From contig NW_006766886.1 in assembly GCF_000275845.1 (NCBI RefSeq), positions 107,637 to 171,636 of the forward strand: a DNA stretch of 64,000 bases, read 5' to 3'. Positions 1 to 10,282 of the stretch are shown here, piece after piece. The translations under genes were made by a program, and so were the position numbers. The notes under the pieces are model-generated. The model did no database searches, was not told the DNA's origin, and saw only the letters and a program-made list of their open reading frames with translations. Source of the DNA: Dichomitus squalens LYAD-421 SS1. Its lineage: Eukaryota > Basidiomycota > Agaricomycetes > Polyporales > Polyporaceae. Numbering within the stretch: position 1 is the stretch's first letter; every line of letters begins with the position of its first letter.

Positions 1-1030
1 CTGTGGACGAGAGGCGGCAGACGTCGCTTACCGGCTCACTGAAGATAACGGGGAAGTCGAAACGCGGGAGATCAATATATAGGAACAGGTTCTCCGACTT
101 CGCCGTTTCAGCCTGCGCCGACCATCAGCTTCGTGCGACCATCCCGTCACAGCACGACGCGCGCGTACCTTGTGGATCTCGCCCATCTTGCGGAACACGA
201 GCGTGTCGAGCCAGTCGGACTTGGGCAGGTCTCCGCGGTCGTACTTCTTGATGAGCTTCTCGAGCCTCCCGGACTCGTCCCTGGTGCCTATCTTGCTCGG
301 GGTCGTAGTCTCGTTCGCGCCGTCCGCTTCGCGATCCGGCCATAGGATCATACGGTGCTTGCCGCGTCGGAGAGTCCTTGGTGCGACGTGTTATAGCGAA
401 TGAGGCGAGCATAAAGAGACATGCGCACCACTTCTTCCCAAACAGACGGAATGTAGTTCCACCGACCGGGACAGCAGACCTCGGACCGGCGATGTCCCAT
501 ACGGTGAAGGTGATCTGCGAGTTGAGTGGAAGGTCGCAGTACCGGATCGGGAGTGTTATCCATTCGTTCCATCTTCATGAAGTCAAGTTACCGCGCGTCC
601 CGCGTTGAATGGGGAGGAGAAACCACTCACGTATACCCATTCCGGAACGCCTTGAACGCGGTGCGAAACGGTATCGTCAGCGGCTTGTTGTCCGCGATAA
701 GTTGGCACGTCACATAGAGGTCGGAGTAGTCCCTTCACTACGGTCATTAATCTTGAGAGGAGGGGACGAGTGGGAGGAGGACGCATGCTTACGGGGCTTG
801 CTGGATGCCGTGGAAGCGAAGCTCTGGCTTCTCAAGAACCTCGGTGAAAGAGTGAGGCTTGCGTACGCCCTCCAACTGTGATCTATGCGCGAGGCGCAGC
901 AAAGTACCGCTCCCTCAGTGCCGATGCAAAAAACAAGGATGGTTGAAGACAAGTACACTCGGAAGGTGACCGGCATCTTGAGGTCGCTGAGCTTAGCGAA
1001 GGTGAAGTCATCGCGGTTGTCTTTGTCCAT
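1..1030 (-). CDS. VPS34: Class III phosphatidylinositol 3-kinase VPS34, 5' part (C2 region), runs off the window edge
   Basis: VPS34 makes phosphatidylinositol 3-phosphate on endosomal and autophagic membranes. Only the N-terminal part is present, starting at the ATG at 1028-1030 ([11 protein letters not shown]). In-frame exon pieces follow the family order. [10 protein letters not shown] and VLEKPELRF lie near 790-890, YSDLYVTCQ and [11 protein letters not shown] near 640-735, and [15 protein letters not shown] with FTVWDIAG near 460-570. [15 protein letters not shown] and [15 protein letters not shown] lie near 180-300, and [11 protein letters not shown] at 40-100. These match the C2 domain and the linker before the helical domain of PIK3C3/VPS34. 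At least five short introns interrupt it. The helical and kinase domains lie outside the window. It is divergent from the Nudix gene, with about 305 bp between the two starts. Identification is firm; exact exon ends are approximate. Confidence 0.9.
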
Positions 1031-1335
1031 GGTGGAAGTAGCGTAGTTTAGGCTACTGCATGCACTTCGAGCTGCAGGTCCGGCGAGTAGAAGGGTACAC
1101 GGGATGCCCAAATGAGAGGGCAAGAGCGGAGTGGTTGCAGTGGGAAGACCAAGTGCGATTGAATCGGAATCCGTAGGCGCGTATGGTGGTCCGATCCAGG
1201 CGTCTCGTGAGGTGCCCGAACGTCGATGAACCAATCACGACCGTTATGTCGGACGACTTGCAGCATTTCGTTCCTCGTCTTCGCTCTACTCATAACATAG
1301 CCTCTCGTCTGCTTATGTGAAACGACTATACGATC

Positions 1336-2444
1336 ATGGCTCCTCTGCACGAGATACCTGCTGAAGCCCTCAACAACCTCTCGGAGAAAACCCGGACGGC
1401 CATCGAGCGATTGAGGAGGCACCAGCCGGAGGAGGTTGGTTTGTTCGTACCATTGGCTCTATTCATATCGCTTTCACACTGAACATAATCCTAGTTCAGG
1501 ATATCCCTCGAACAAGCTGGCAGCAGTGCTAGTCCTCCTATATGAGAAGGCCGGGGAACTCCGCGTGCTCCTCACCACGCGCGACAAGTCGCTCCGAGCC
1601 CACCCCGGACAGGTCGCGCTCCCCGGAGGAAAGGTGGACGCCACGGACGCGGACCTGCTTGAGACAGCCGTGAGCATTCTGCGCTATCTCCTGTCATGCG
1701 TCTGTGTGGTAGCTGAAAGGTGCAGTATCGCGAAGCGCATGAAGAAGTGGGCCTCCCCCGCCACTATCCGCATGTCTACACGGTCTGCACTCTGCGACCT
1801 TACATCGCCTCTAGCAAGCTGCTCGTCACTCCACTAGTCGCGCTTCTCACAGACCTGTCGATCCTGAACAAATTGGTGCCCTCTCCCGGAGAGGTGGACA
1901 GGATCTTTGACCATCCGCTGGAAGCTATCCTGGACCCGAGCCTTGCAGCGAAGGAGGACCTCGCTCCTAAGGGTAGCGAGGACTGGCCGTATGAGGACGA
2001 CTTCCACGTGAGTGCTCTGACACCTTCATCGCCCAGTCCGAAGCGTTGACTGTATGCCACCGCGAAGTGTACGTCTGACGTTGAGCTGCCCTGGCTAGGC
2101 AACAGTACCTACCGCATGCACCGCTTCCGGTCCAGGGCCTATGCCATCAAAGGACTAACCTCCGATATCCTTGTAAGTCACATCGTGCAGTCCTATACGC
2201 GGCTCGATGCACTCAACTACGGCGTTGAACACAGATCGCAGTGGCGGAGATCGCGTACAATAGGCCACCCGCGTATGACCGACATGCTCCGAACCAGCTG
2301 AGGACGTTCGCGCCCATTCTGCGGATATTACTGGAGCAGGTCGCTGTGCAAGATGTTGTGTCTGGGACGTCCACTCCGACGCCAAAGGTCGAGGTGGGGG
2401 TTCCTTCTGGGCTGGCGCAGGCGGTTGTCAATGCGACAAAGTAG
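1336..2444 (+). CDS. Nudix hydrolase, coenzyme A diphosphatase type (NUDT7/PCD1-like)
   Basis: The predicted protein of about 285 aa comes from five exons: 1336-1438, 1500-1669, 1720-2007, 2086-2172 and 2235-2444. All junctions are GT-AG and keep frame. The Nudix box is assembled across intron 2: GGKVDATDADLLETA joins REAHEEVGL, giving the G-x5-E-x7-REUXEEXGU consensus. Just upstream, LLTTRDKSLRAHPGQVALPGG resembles the CoA-pyrophosphatase signature of NUDT7/NUDT8/PCD1. These enzymes cut CoA or acyl-CoA into 3',5'-ADP and phosphopantetheine, often in peroxisomes. No clear C-terminal SKL-type signal is seen, since the protein ends NATK, so location is open. The segment around LPWLGNSTYRMHRF is also conserved in such proteins. 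Substrate is inferred from family only. Confidence 0.88.
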
Positions 2445-3225
2445 ACGACATGGATGTGTCGATTGTCCACCAGCACTCCCTGCATGGATTAAAACACGGA
2501 ATCATCGTCTAATCGTAGAATTCGTCTATTACGCGCTGTTGTTATATTCTATGGGTCAGGTGAGTGTGCCTCCGACAAGCCTGGCAATGCGCTACCGCTC
2601 GGCTCACAGCTTCGGAATAGACAATTCCGCCACAGCGTGTCGGGCCACAGTGTGAACCAAAGTCGGACAACGAGAGAACGACGATCGGTAAATCTCCGCC
2701 CAGACCTACCAGAAGGGGACACAGAGGAAACTCACGTTTAGGGTGCATGTGAGATGCTGCTGCTGTTGTCTGACTTGCACATCCAGCTATCCCAGTGAGT
2801 ACGATCGGAACCGCGCGGTGCCCTTCACAACGTTCATGACTTTGTTGCTCTCGGCAAAGCTGCGTGGCAAGCTGGTGCGCAAGGTTATCAGTCTCAGACA
2901 GTCTTCTGAAGGACTGGTGGAAAGTCGCCGCACTCTTGTGATAGAAGGACTTGAAGAGTGAAAGCGAATGGATAGTGTCTCGGCTAGTGGGGCAGGGGGT
3001 CGGATGCGTGAAGTCTAGAGCCGAGCCATGCATGCTCGACGCGGACGTTGCGCTTGCGATGGATCAGGAAACAGGATCGCCTCGGCTACGTGCGCGACGG
3101 TGCATTTTAGCCCGAAGCGCCCTTTGTTCGCCAGATTTGCCCGTGTTCCGAAAGGAGCCTGCCTGGCGAAAGTGGCCGGACTGAGAACTCAGAAGGGAAG
3201 AACCCGGCTAAAATGAGCGGACACG
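2445..3225. other. Intergenic stretch, nothing assigned
   Basis: No gene is supported here. The longest open frame (163 codons, minus strand, 2542-3033) has no recognisable motif. Other frames overlap it with similar openness, so I left it uncalled. The stretch probably holds the 3' flank of the Nudix gene and upstream DNA of the next gene. Confidence 0.5.
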
Positions 3226-3228
3226 ATG

Positions 3229-3391
3229 TTTATATATAGATCTATTTGGCGGTGCTTGGCTGATTGGCGCTTCTCGGCTAGGCGTGGGCTCAAATATGGG
3301 CGGCGTCGTCTTTTCCTCAGCAACGTAGCCTCCTCTCCACCGTCCTCCGTCTCTCCTCCTCCCTTTCTCCTCTCCGTCTCTTTCAACGACC
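3229..3391 (+). promoter_or_regulatory. Core promoter with TATA box and pyrimidine-rich leader of the glycoprotein gene
   Basis: A clear TATA element (tttatatataga, 3229-3240) lies about 170 bp before the ATG at 3407. It is followed by a strongly CT-rich tract at about 3326-3391 (repeated CCTCCT/CTCTCC). A TATA box followed by a pyrimidine-rich leader is common in strongly expressed filamentous-fungal genes. Promoter function is inferred from position and composition. Confidence 0.6.
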
Positions 3392-3406
3392 AGTCAACTG
3401 CCAATC

Positions 3407-4720
3407 ATGGCCTCCTACGCTCCTTCCGTTCTCTTCGCCCTCCTTTCTGCCACCACCGCTGCTGCCCAGGGCCTCACCTGGGCCCCCACCCCCCTCGTCG
3501 ACCAGCACTACCCCACGCCCTCCGATGCTCCCCCCAAGGTCTGGCCTGATACCCCCGCTTACGAGCGTGGCCCCCAGACCGGCTACAACCAGTGCAACAG
3601 CACCACCGAGGGTCAGGACTCGCTCTGCCAGACCATGTACTTCAACGGTCTCGATGGTACGTGATTGTTTCCCCCCGTCCAGCCGCCGGCTGTTGACGGC
3701 GCCTTGTGTCAACTTAGACTTCTGCCTCTGGGCTCCGCCCCAGCCCAACACTACCATCGCCGACGCCGAAGGCGAGGTCGTCGCTTGGTGCACCAAGAAG
3801 GGTTACGGTACCCGCATCATGACCGAGGGCACCATCAAGGGCGCCCAGCTTCTCAAGTCTAACGACTACTGGATGCTCACCGGTCTCATCGACCAGACGA
3901 AGCTCTACATCCAGGATGGTGACTACGGAGGAGAGCTTGACTCCGGTTCTCAGGATGGCGTGCGTCTAACCGTCTGTCATCTCGTGCATGACACGCATCT
4001 GACATGGCATGATCCTTCAGCGTGGTAACCCTATTGGCGGTCTCGTCTACTCGACAGCCTTCAACACCTCCGTGTACCAGGTCAACTGGTGGACTGAGTA
4101 CGTAATTGATCCTCTCTGATATCATTGTTCTTCCCTGACCGCCTTTTCCTAGGTTCATCGGCAACAACCAGTTCTGCATCAAGATTTGCAACCCCGACAG
4201 CCCCAACCAGTCCGGTTACTGCCAGCACACGCTCGACCGTATCGGTCTTGGCTACAACTGCCCGTCTAAGTACACTGTCGGCGGTGGTTACCAGGAGGGC
4301 GAGTTCGAGGTTTGCGACACGCAGAACATGGCCATCGTCGGCGAGTACACCGATGCTTCGGGTGCCACTCAGTCCTACGCGCAGCCGCCCGAGTCGCTTG
4401 GTCCCATCACTACGGTCCCCTACCAGCCTACTACGGTCGCTTCCTCCAACTGCCAGCAGACTGCTTCTTCGGTGCTTTTCTCGCAGCTCCTCGCTGGCAG
4501 CGGTACCACCTCGGGCGCGGCTCCTACTGGCTCTGCCGGTGCCTCGGGATCGCAGACCGGCACTGCCTCTGGCTCCAAGGTGACTGGCTCGACCGCCTCT
4601 GGCTCCAAGTCGAGCACTGGCGCGTCTCCGTCTGCGACGGGTAACGGCGCGTCGCCGCTTGCAGCCGGTTCGGCCATCTCCGCTGTCGTTGGTGCCCTCG
4701 CGCTCGCGGCCTTCCTTTGA
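3407..4720 (+). CDS. Secreted GPI-anchored macrofage-activating-glycoprotein-like protein
   Basis: The predicted protein of about 378 aa has exons 3407-3656, 3718-3959, 4021-4097 and 4153-4720, all GT-AG and in frame. The N-terminus MASYAPSVLFALLSATTAAAQG is a signal peptide. The mature part begins LTWAPTPLVDQHYP and carries family-typical blocks: GPQTGYNQCNSTTEG, DDFCLWAPPQPNTT, WCTKKGYGTRIM, CQHTLDRIGLGYNCPSKYT and YQEGEFEVC. A Ser/Thr/Gly-rich stalk with repeated TASGSK units follows, ending in a hydrophobic tail (ISAVVGALALAAFL) that fits a GPI-attachment signal. The family is widespread in Agaricomycetes under the name macrofage activating glycoprotein. The biochemical role is unknown and it is probably a cell-surface glycoprotein. 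Cysteine-rich spacing suggests several disulfides. Codon use is strongly C-ending, which fits high expression. Confidence 0.88.
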
Positions 4721-6248
4721 ACGTGCCCAGTAATGGACACGGACGTGGTAGATTTAGGATTGAACGGACTTACTTTTCTACACGCATGTTTCAGTCTACT
4801 TTAGCTTGAACGATTTACAATCGCCGCATCTTTTGTCTCCATATATACTTCTTCCCTTGTCACGCCAGCATTGCTGCGGTAGGCTCTCGGACACGACTTG
4901 ATCACCATGCGAATGGCCGACGTGGGGCAATGCTTGACTTGAATGACTTGTCTCAATGAATTACACGTTTTCTTGAGTCGTTCCGTGGCTGTGAGGCAGG
5001 ATGAGGTTGAGGGGAGCGTTGAGTGCTCGGCCCATGCATGGGTCCATGGGTTCATCTTGACTTGACACCCCCGCAAGCCCGCGATCATGATTTGACACGA
5101 CTCTACAGGACAGACAGGGGACAACTAACTGTGGGTATGCATGGAGTCGAGACGTGGTGGAGCGGGAGGACACTGGAGTACAACCGACTTTTGCCCGCAG
5201 CTTCTCCAAGAGCGAGTGTTCGATTCAGGTGACCTCTGTATGATGAACTTCGAAGTCTTTGACAGAGGCGTTGATTTCGATCTAAAAGGCCGACGGCTTG
5301 AGCTAGTCCAGCAGCCGCGCTCCTCAATGTGCAAACCACCTTAGCGGGTGCTGTCGACTGGTATGTCTTAAACCGTGTGATGTGATGTCAGGTTATCAAG
5401 CTCATGACGGTCCTCTAGCGATGAGTGGCCGTATGGGACGAGACGTTTACAAATCGGCCTACAGACTGGACCAAACATCGTCCCAAAAGCAGGAACAGCT
5501 CACGCTCATGAAAACATCTGGACGTCCTTGGGCAGGGCCCCCACTTTCTAGCAAGAATACAGTCGTCGGTGAGGCTGGCGACCTCCCGTCCTGATTTGGA
5601 ATGCTCTCAGTATGGTCTGGCTTCGTGGACGTTTGTCCAGGTATTTGTCGTCAAGAATACTTGACCTGCCAGTGCTCTACATAGGTGCGAGCAGAGCTCC
5701 AGCCTTCGTAAGGTACTTGGAACTCTCCGGGCCAGCGACATGGTCGCCAGCTGGGACGTCCTCGTTACCTATCATTGTTTACCGATACACTTTGTATGTC
5801 TACCGACCCATAGCTTGGCTAGATAGTATCGGCAACATAGGAGATTCTACAATACGTACGACAACTAATGAGGTCAGATGGCCAAAGTGGTTATGGTCGC
5901 GTAGGGTTGGGCCCCTTCACGCTCGAGCAACGCTACGTGTTATTGTAAAGGTATCTCAGTACGATACACTTCCCCCTGTCATGATCATTGATGAGAGACC
6001 TTCCCGACTCGGGAAGGTCTTGGAGCTTGGACGTTGAACATTCTGAACTCTGAGCTCACGACATCGGGCCAGCGGCGGGATGCATACTGAAGAGGTAGAG
6101 GCACTAAAGTCTAGTGGCCCGTGGCGTGGAACAAACCGCTTGTCTCTGAGACTCAGAACTCACCGGCCTGTTATGGAGCTTCCTACGAATCCACATCAAT
6201 CGCATACGTCCTCCCGCCGCAAAGCTAGCTGGACCCACAAGCTCGTCG
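4721..6248. other. Intergenic stretch of about 1.5 kb, no supported gene
   Basis: This stretch holds the 3' flank of the glycoprotein gene and then unremarkable sequence. Open frames (for example 5612-6037) lack motifs, codon bias and plausible intron signals. I see no repeat family or RNA gene. Confidence 0.5.
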
Positions 6249-7545
6249 ATGGCTTCGATCTTTCCTCTCGAGATCTACTACCGCATCATCGATGCCGTCG
6301 GCGATGACACATCCCCTCTTTTCGTCAAAGGGAGATATCTGCGGTGTTCCTTGTGTGCCATTCATAGCATCCAAGATGCCGTGCCCTCGCCTTCCGCCGG
6401 ACGCAGTTTCTTCCATACAAGCCGCTCTCACACTTATACGCATTCCGCCGCTTCATCATCCCTGCTCCCCATATAGCGACGTTGATCGAAGGAGTTGAAT
6501 TGATGAGGATGGCAAACTACATGACCCCTGTGGAGGTTTTCCACAGCGCCTTAGCGAGACATTTACCTGCCCTCAAGGTCGTCATCATCAACATGCCGGA
6601 CGACCTTCGCCGCATGCATTTACAACCTCGCTTCAATAATCCTCGCCTTCAGCTCCATACTGTCACGACCCTCGAGCTCAAGCTCATCCCGTTGATGGAA
6701 ACCTGGGAGCTTGATCGGCTCCTCATGCCATTCCCGAACGTACGTATCTTGGACATGTATCGGGTATCATGGGTTGCGAAGGACCTGCGCCAAGTGAACA
6801 CTCGATAGCCAAATATGCTGAAAATAGTGCCCCCCAGGCTCATTGATCTACGACTAGCTATGAGAGGGGACGACTTCAGTGTACGCACGTTTGTAATCTC
6901 GCAATATGTCAAGCGGGCACGGTAAGCTGACACCGCATTGCAGCATATGCTGGAAGGAGCATTCAATATAGTAGCTACGACCGGCTTATATACGCGGTCA
7001 GCAGCACACTTCAGATTTTGTCGCTCAACATGCCAGTGAGTCGTGTGCTAGTCAAAGCGCCTCGATGTACGTCGCTCTTTCTCAGCGGTCTTCACATATC
7101 GACGCAACGGCACTATCCACAGGGAACGAAGTTTCAAATATTCACGTCTTACCTGCACTAACCAAGGTGCATCTGACACTGGTTTTTTCCTCTCCAGGCA
7201 GACATTCGGCGCACTGCACCTGCGTCTTCTCTGTCACATATAGCAGAGGTCCCCCAGCTTCTCCTTCGGCTTGAAGCGGAGAACCTACACATGCTTATCC
7301 TGACATTTGACGCCAGAGAGACCATTGCAGAGCCTGAGCCATTCCTCGAGGAATTGCAGAAACTCAGAACCTTCATGGAGACTACTCTGTTACAGAGGTT
7401 CCCTCGCTTACAGCGGATCTCGTTCGATGTGGGTAGCAACCAAGAGATGGATTCGTGGTGGAAGACAAGGGTATTCGAATGGTACCCTCTGTTACTCTCA
7501 AAGGGGATGCTTGACGTCGTGATACGCAGAGTGTTTTTGGTAAGT
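6249..7545 (+). pseudogene. F-box/LRR-like gene, degenerate
   Basis: The reading begins MASIFPLEIYYRIIDAVGDD, an F-box-like start, and continues in another frame with ISAVFLVCHS. An in-frame TAG at 6365-6367 follows, where F-box proteins usually have Trp, then HPRCRALAFRRTQF. A long open stretch follows (6482-6808, MTPVEVFHSALARHLPALK, LDRLLMPFPNVRILDMY) with leucine-repeat character. It ends in another stop and then resumes as TLQILSLNMP and 7291-7540 (FPRLQRISFDVGSNQ, WWKTRVFEWYPLLLSKGML), which resembles the C-terminal segment of polypore F-box genes. At least one stop and two frame changes are hard to explain as introns. F-box proteins recruit substrates to SCF ubiquitin ligases. Most likely this is a decayed member of a large, fast-evolving family. 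Confidence 0.6.
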
Positions 7546-7827
7546 GAATCATCCCCTCTTCAACTACATGCTCCGTGTTCATGCACATATCCACTGTCGA
7601 AGCATGGTGGACGACAACTGCACCATCATCCCTGGCAGGGCTCGCTAGCACGCTTTACTCCTCTCTTGCGATTACCGGGCTCTTTCTCCGCTCACCGGTC
7701 TTCCCCTCGCCCGCGGAGCTTGAAGGGTTCTCCCGAAGCTTTTCCCAACTTCGCAGGTTACAACTGGTGGGCGTACGCTGGGAAAAGCCATGGAAGCCCT
7801 ACACTGCGTGAAGCGCCAGATTACGGT

Positions 7828-7960
7828 GGCAGGGAACATGCTGGGAATCTGCGTATCCCACGCATGTTCCCCACGGATTCCTCAGCATATTCCCCCTTTA
7901 TGGGAATCTGCTGGGAACATGCACATTCTCTCTAGATTCCCTCCACATCCCCAACGGCCT
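7828..7960. repeat. Degenerate GGGAAC/T minisatellite, cluster 1 (both orientations)
   Basis: The unit is close to GGGAACATGCT or GGGAATCTGCG, about 11 bp. It appears as gggaacatgctgggaatctg at 7832-7851, then as inverted copies (gcatgttccccacggattcc at 7862-7881 and a following piece), then directly again (tgggaatctgctgggaaca at 7901-7919). Direct and inverted copies together could fold into a hairpin. Confidence 0.6.
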
Positions 7961-8764
7961 TGGCGGATTGCTATGGCAAGGGGGACTTGTCTGTCCAAAA
8001 TCACTTATCTAACCATGATGACGTTGTCGCCTGACCCCATATCAGTCTGCCATCGCGTCCATAGGCAACTTGACTTCGTACTTCTTCCATCCCCTCCTTG
8101 TGCCTGCCCTCTTCATGGTACGTACTGGCCATCGACTTCCGGATGCCAGCTGATGTCTGAGCCTCACTATGCAGGCGTTTTCAGGCTCTTGTAGGTACGT
8201 CTACTAATCGGGGCAATGGTGGGTCCTCTAATGTTGTATGTAAAGTCCCTGCATGGAATCTGATAGCATCTAGTAGGCCCGGCTGTTGTCCAGCATTCAT
8301 CGTCACTTGATGGTGAGTCTCAGGTCTCAGCTTGATAGCAAACTGCTAACATTGCCCAAGCAGCACCTGTATACTGACATTATTGTTGCATATATGCGCA
8401 GTTAGGTACGTGTGTTTGGTATTGTGCGCGCTGTCTCAGCTTTGCCTGATGTCCAGATCAGTTGTAGGACATCACCACACTTTGAACGCGGCGCATGACA
8501 TGGATGGGGTGTCTTATTATGCTGGTCTGCAGATTTCTCAGACACTCGGGCTGTAGCGTAGAAGAGTCGGCCTTCGAATATATTTTCCGCCTATGATGAT
8601 GTATATGTCCTTGCTGGCCCAAAAGCCAATAACCAACCACCGTGAATAGGTGCCTATATTGGGATATATGAGGCGCCAAACTGCAAACCTCATGAATATA
8701 AATGATTATTATGGTACAGAAGTGTATATCCCGTTTAATCCCATGTTACGCAGGGTACGGAATG

Positions 8765-8880
8765 TCTAAGTAATATATGGGGAACATGGTCGGAATGTGA
8801 GCGGAAGGCAGTTAATACCACGACATCCCCTAATCCGGCGGAATGTGGTGGGAACACGCTGGGAATGCGGCGGTAATGTG
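8765..8880. repeat. Degenerate GGGAAC/T minisatellite, cluster 2
   Basis: Related units recur about 0.95 kb after cluster 1: ggggaacatggtcggaatgt near 8779-8798 and gcggaatgtggtgggaacac near 8838-8857, followed by further units up to 8880. Both clusters directly precede an LRR-like reading, which suggests they were copied together with the flanking F-box fragment. Confidence 0.5.
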
Positions 8881-9540
8881 CTCATCCTCTCCTTGTTCCC
8901 CAACCTCCGTAATCTGGCGCTTCACGCGGTGCTACCAGCCCAGCACGATTCATGGCTTACCCGACCTGCCCTCTCATTTGACGGAGCTGCATATGCTGGG
9001 AGGGCTTCACACGCCGGTAGGTGTGTCGCCTCTTATTCTCGGACTCAGCTTTGCTGATGATCCCGCCCCTGTTGCATAGCTTCAGTGACACGTTAACGAA
9101 GCTCGTGCTCGACGTACCTACGGTGTCACACATAACCTCTGGGTTCGAGGGTGAGTCCGTTCGCGCCACATTATCCCGACCATGATATTGAGACGTCGTT
9201 CTACACATACCTCCTGCGATACTGCGAAACCCCACCCGAAGGCACAACGCTGCCCCTCAGTAAGCCAGAGACAGTCGTGATGAGGCGGCTTACGTGTTTC
9301 GTTGTTGAGCTACCTAAGGAGACCAACGCCCGCCTTGCCGAAGAGCAGATGGCGCTTGAGGGTGCCGTGCAACGCTTGCTCGCCAAGTTCGTCCTCCCGA
9401 ACTCCACCGTCTCTCATCTCCGTGCTCCCATCCCCATTCACGAAAACACGGAGGCCATGGGAAGCGGAGGAACCCCGAAAGCTGTGGTCCCAGCGTTGGG
9501 GTGGAGAATCCTAGAGTCTTCCGGCGAGTTCCGATAAGAA

Positions 9541-10282
9541 AGGACTAGAAGTGGCGAGGGATACGCTCCTGGATAATTGCACACGAGATCGAAGAGACTC
9601 GTCCTGCACAAGCGAGGGTGTAGCATTCGAAGATGGCGGATTGTGGCGAAGTATAGGCGCTTGTAGGATGAGTGCGCCCCAAGGCCTGCCGCTGAGAGGG
9701 CGCTTGAACATCATGCATCAGTAGAGTTTGTATCTATAGATAATACCAAGAATAAACATGTTGTAACTTGCAGTCAGTGTACCTCGACTTCTTGTCTGGC
9801 AATGGGTCACCTTCCGAACGACAAGGTTCGCTTTGCTTCCAGCTCTTACAGGGTGCGATAGTGGTCGCCGTCCGTAAGTGCCTCCTCAAGTGACGTAGGC
9901 ATCCCTACAGTGATTGTGAAACTCTAGGCTCGACACAATAACCTGCGGATACGGATGCGGCGCTGCACAAGCTCGTTTCATCGTCGTACACAAGCTCCAT
10001 AATGCATCTGCGGCACCGTCTATCCTTGCGATATGGCCCAGAACAGGGTCTTGCCACCTGAATAAGTCTGGAGTCGTCGGAGTCTGAAGATCTCGATGCA
10101 CAAGAGGCAACTCTATGGTCATCCGACTATGCGTACGAGCGTTGTCATGCACCATCTCCCAGAATGGTGTTGCAGTTTCACGTCTCGGCCCCCGGATTCC
10201 TATTGACACCGCGGGTAAGCCACGAGACCTCAAGCTTACGGTATGACCTGAAACCATCCCCAGTTCGCCACACCTCTCCGGC
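9541..10282. other. Spacer upstream of the first aldehyde dehydrogenase
   Basis: About 740 bp without a supported gene. A minus-strand open frame (9886-10335) overlaps the ALDH start and shows no motif. Upstream regulatory DNA of the ALDH gene presumably lies here; I see no clear TATA box near its ATG. Confidence 0.4.

Larger units (their letters stand above)
7560..9540 (+). pseudogene. Second F-box/LRR-like remnant, fragmented
   Basis: LRR-like pieces occur in several frames. At 7650-7800, SLAITGLFLRSP and SFSQLRRLQLVGVRWEKPW resemble one leucine-rich repeat. At 8880-9010, LILSLFPNLRNLALHAVL and LPSHLTELHMLGG resemble two more. A 128-codon open stretch at 9151-9537 contains TYLLRYCETPPEG and ARLAEEQMALEGAVQRLL and ends with TAA. 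The F-box itself is missing and the pieces are separated by non-coding DNA and two short repeat clusters, so this is a relic or a badly split gene. The similarity between HILSRFPPHPQ (about 7920) and LILSLFPNLRN (about 8885) suggests part of the region was duplicated internally. No function is assigned. Confidence 0.45.

Noticed and set aside
2542..3033. 163-codon minus-strand frame in the spacer before the glycoprotein gene
   Set aside because: No motif, no codon bias, and overlapping frames are about equally open; not called as a gene.
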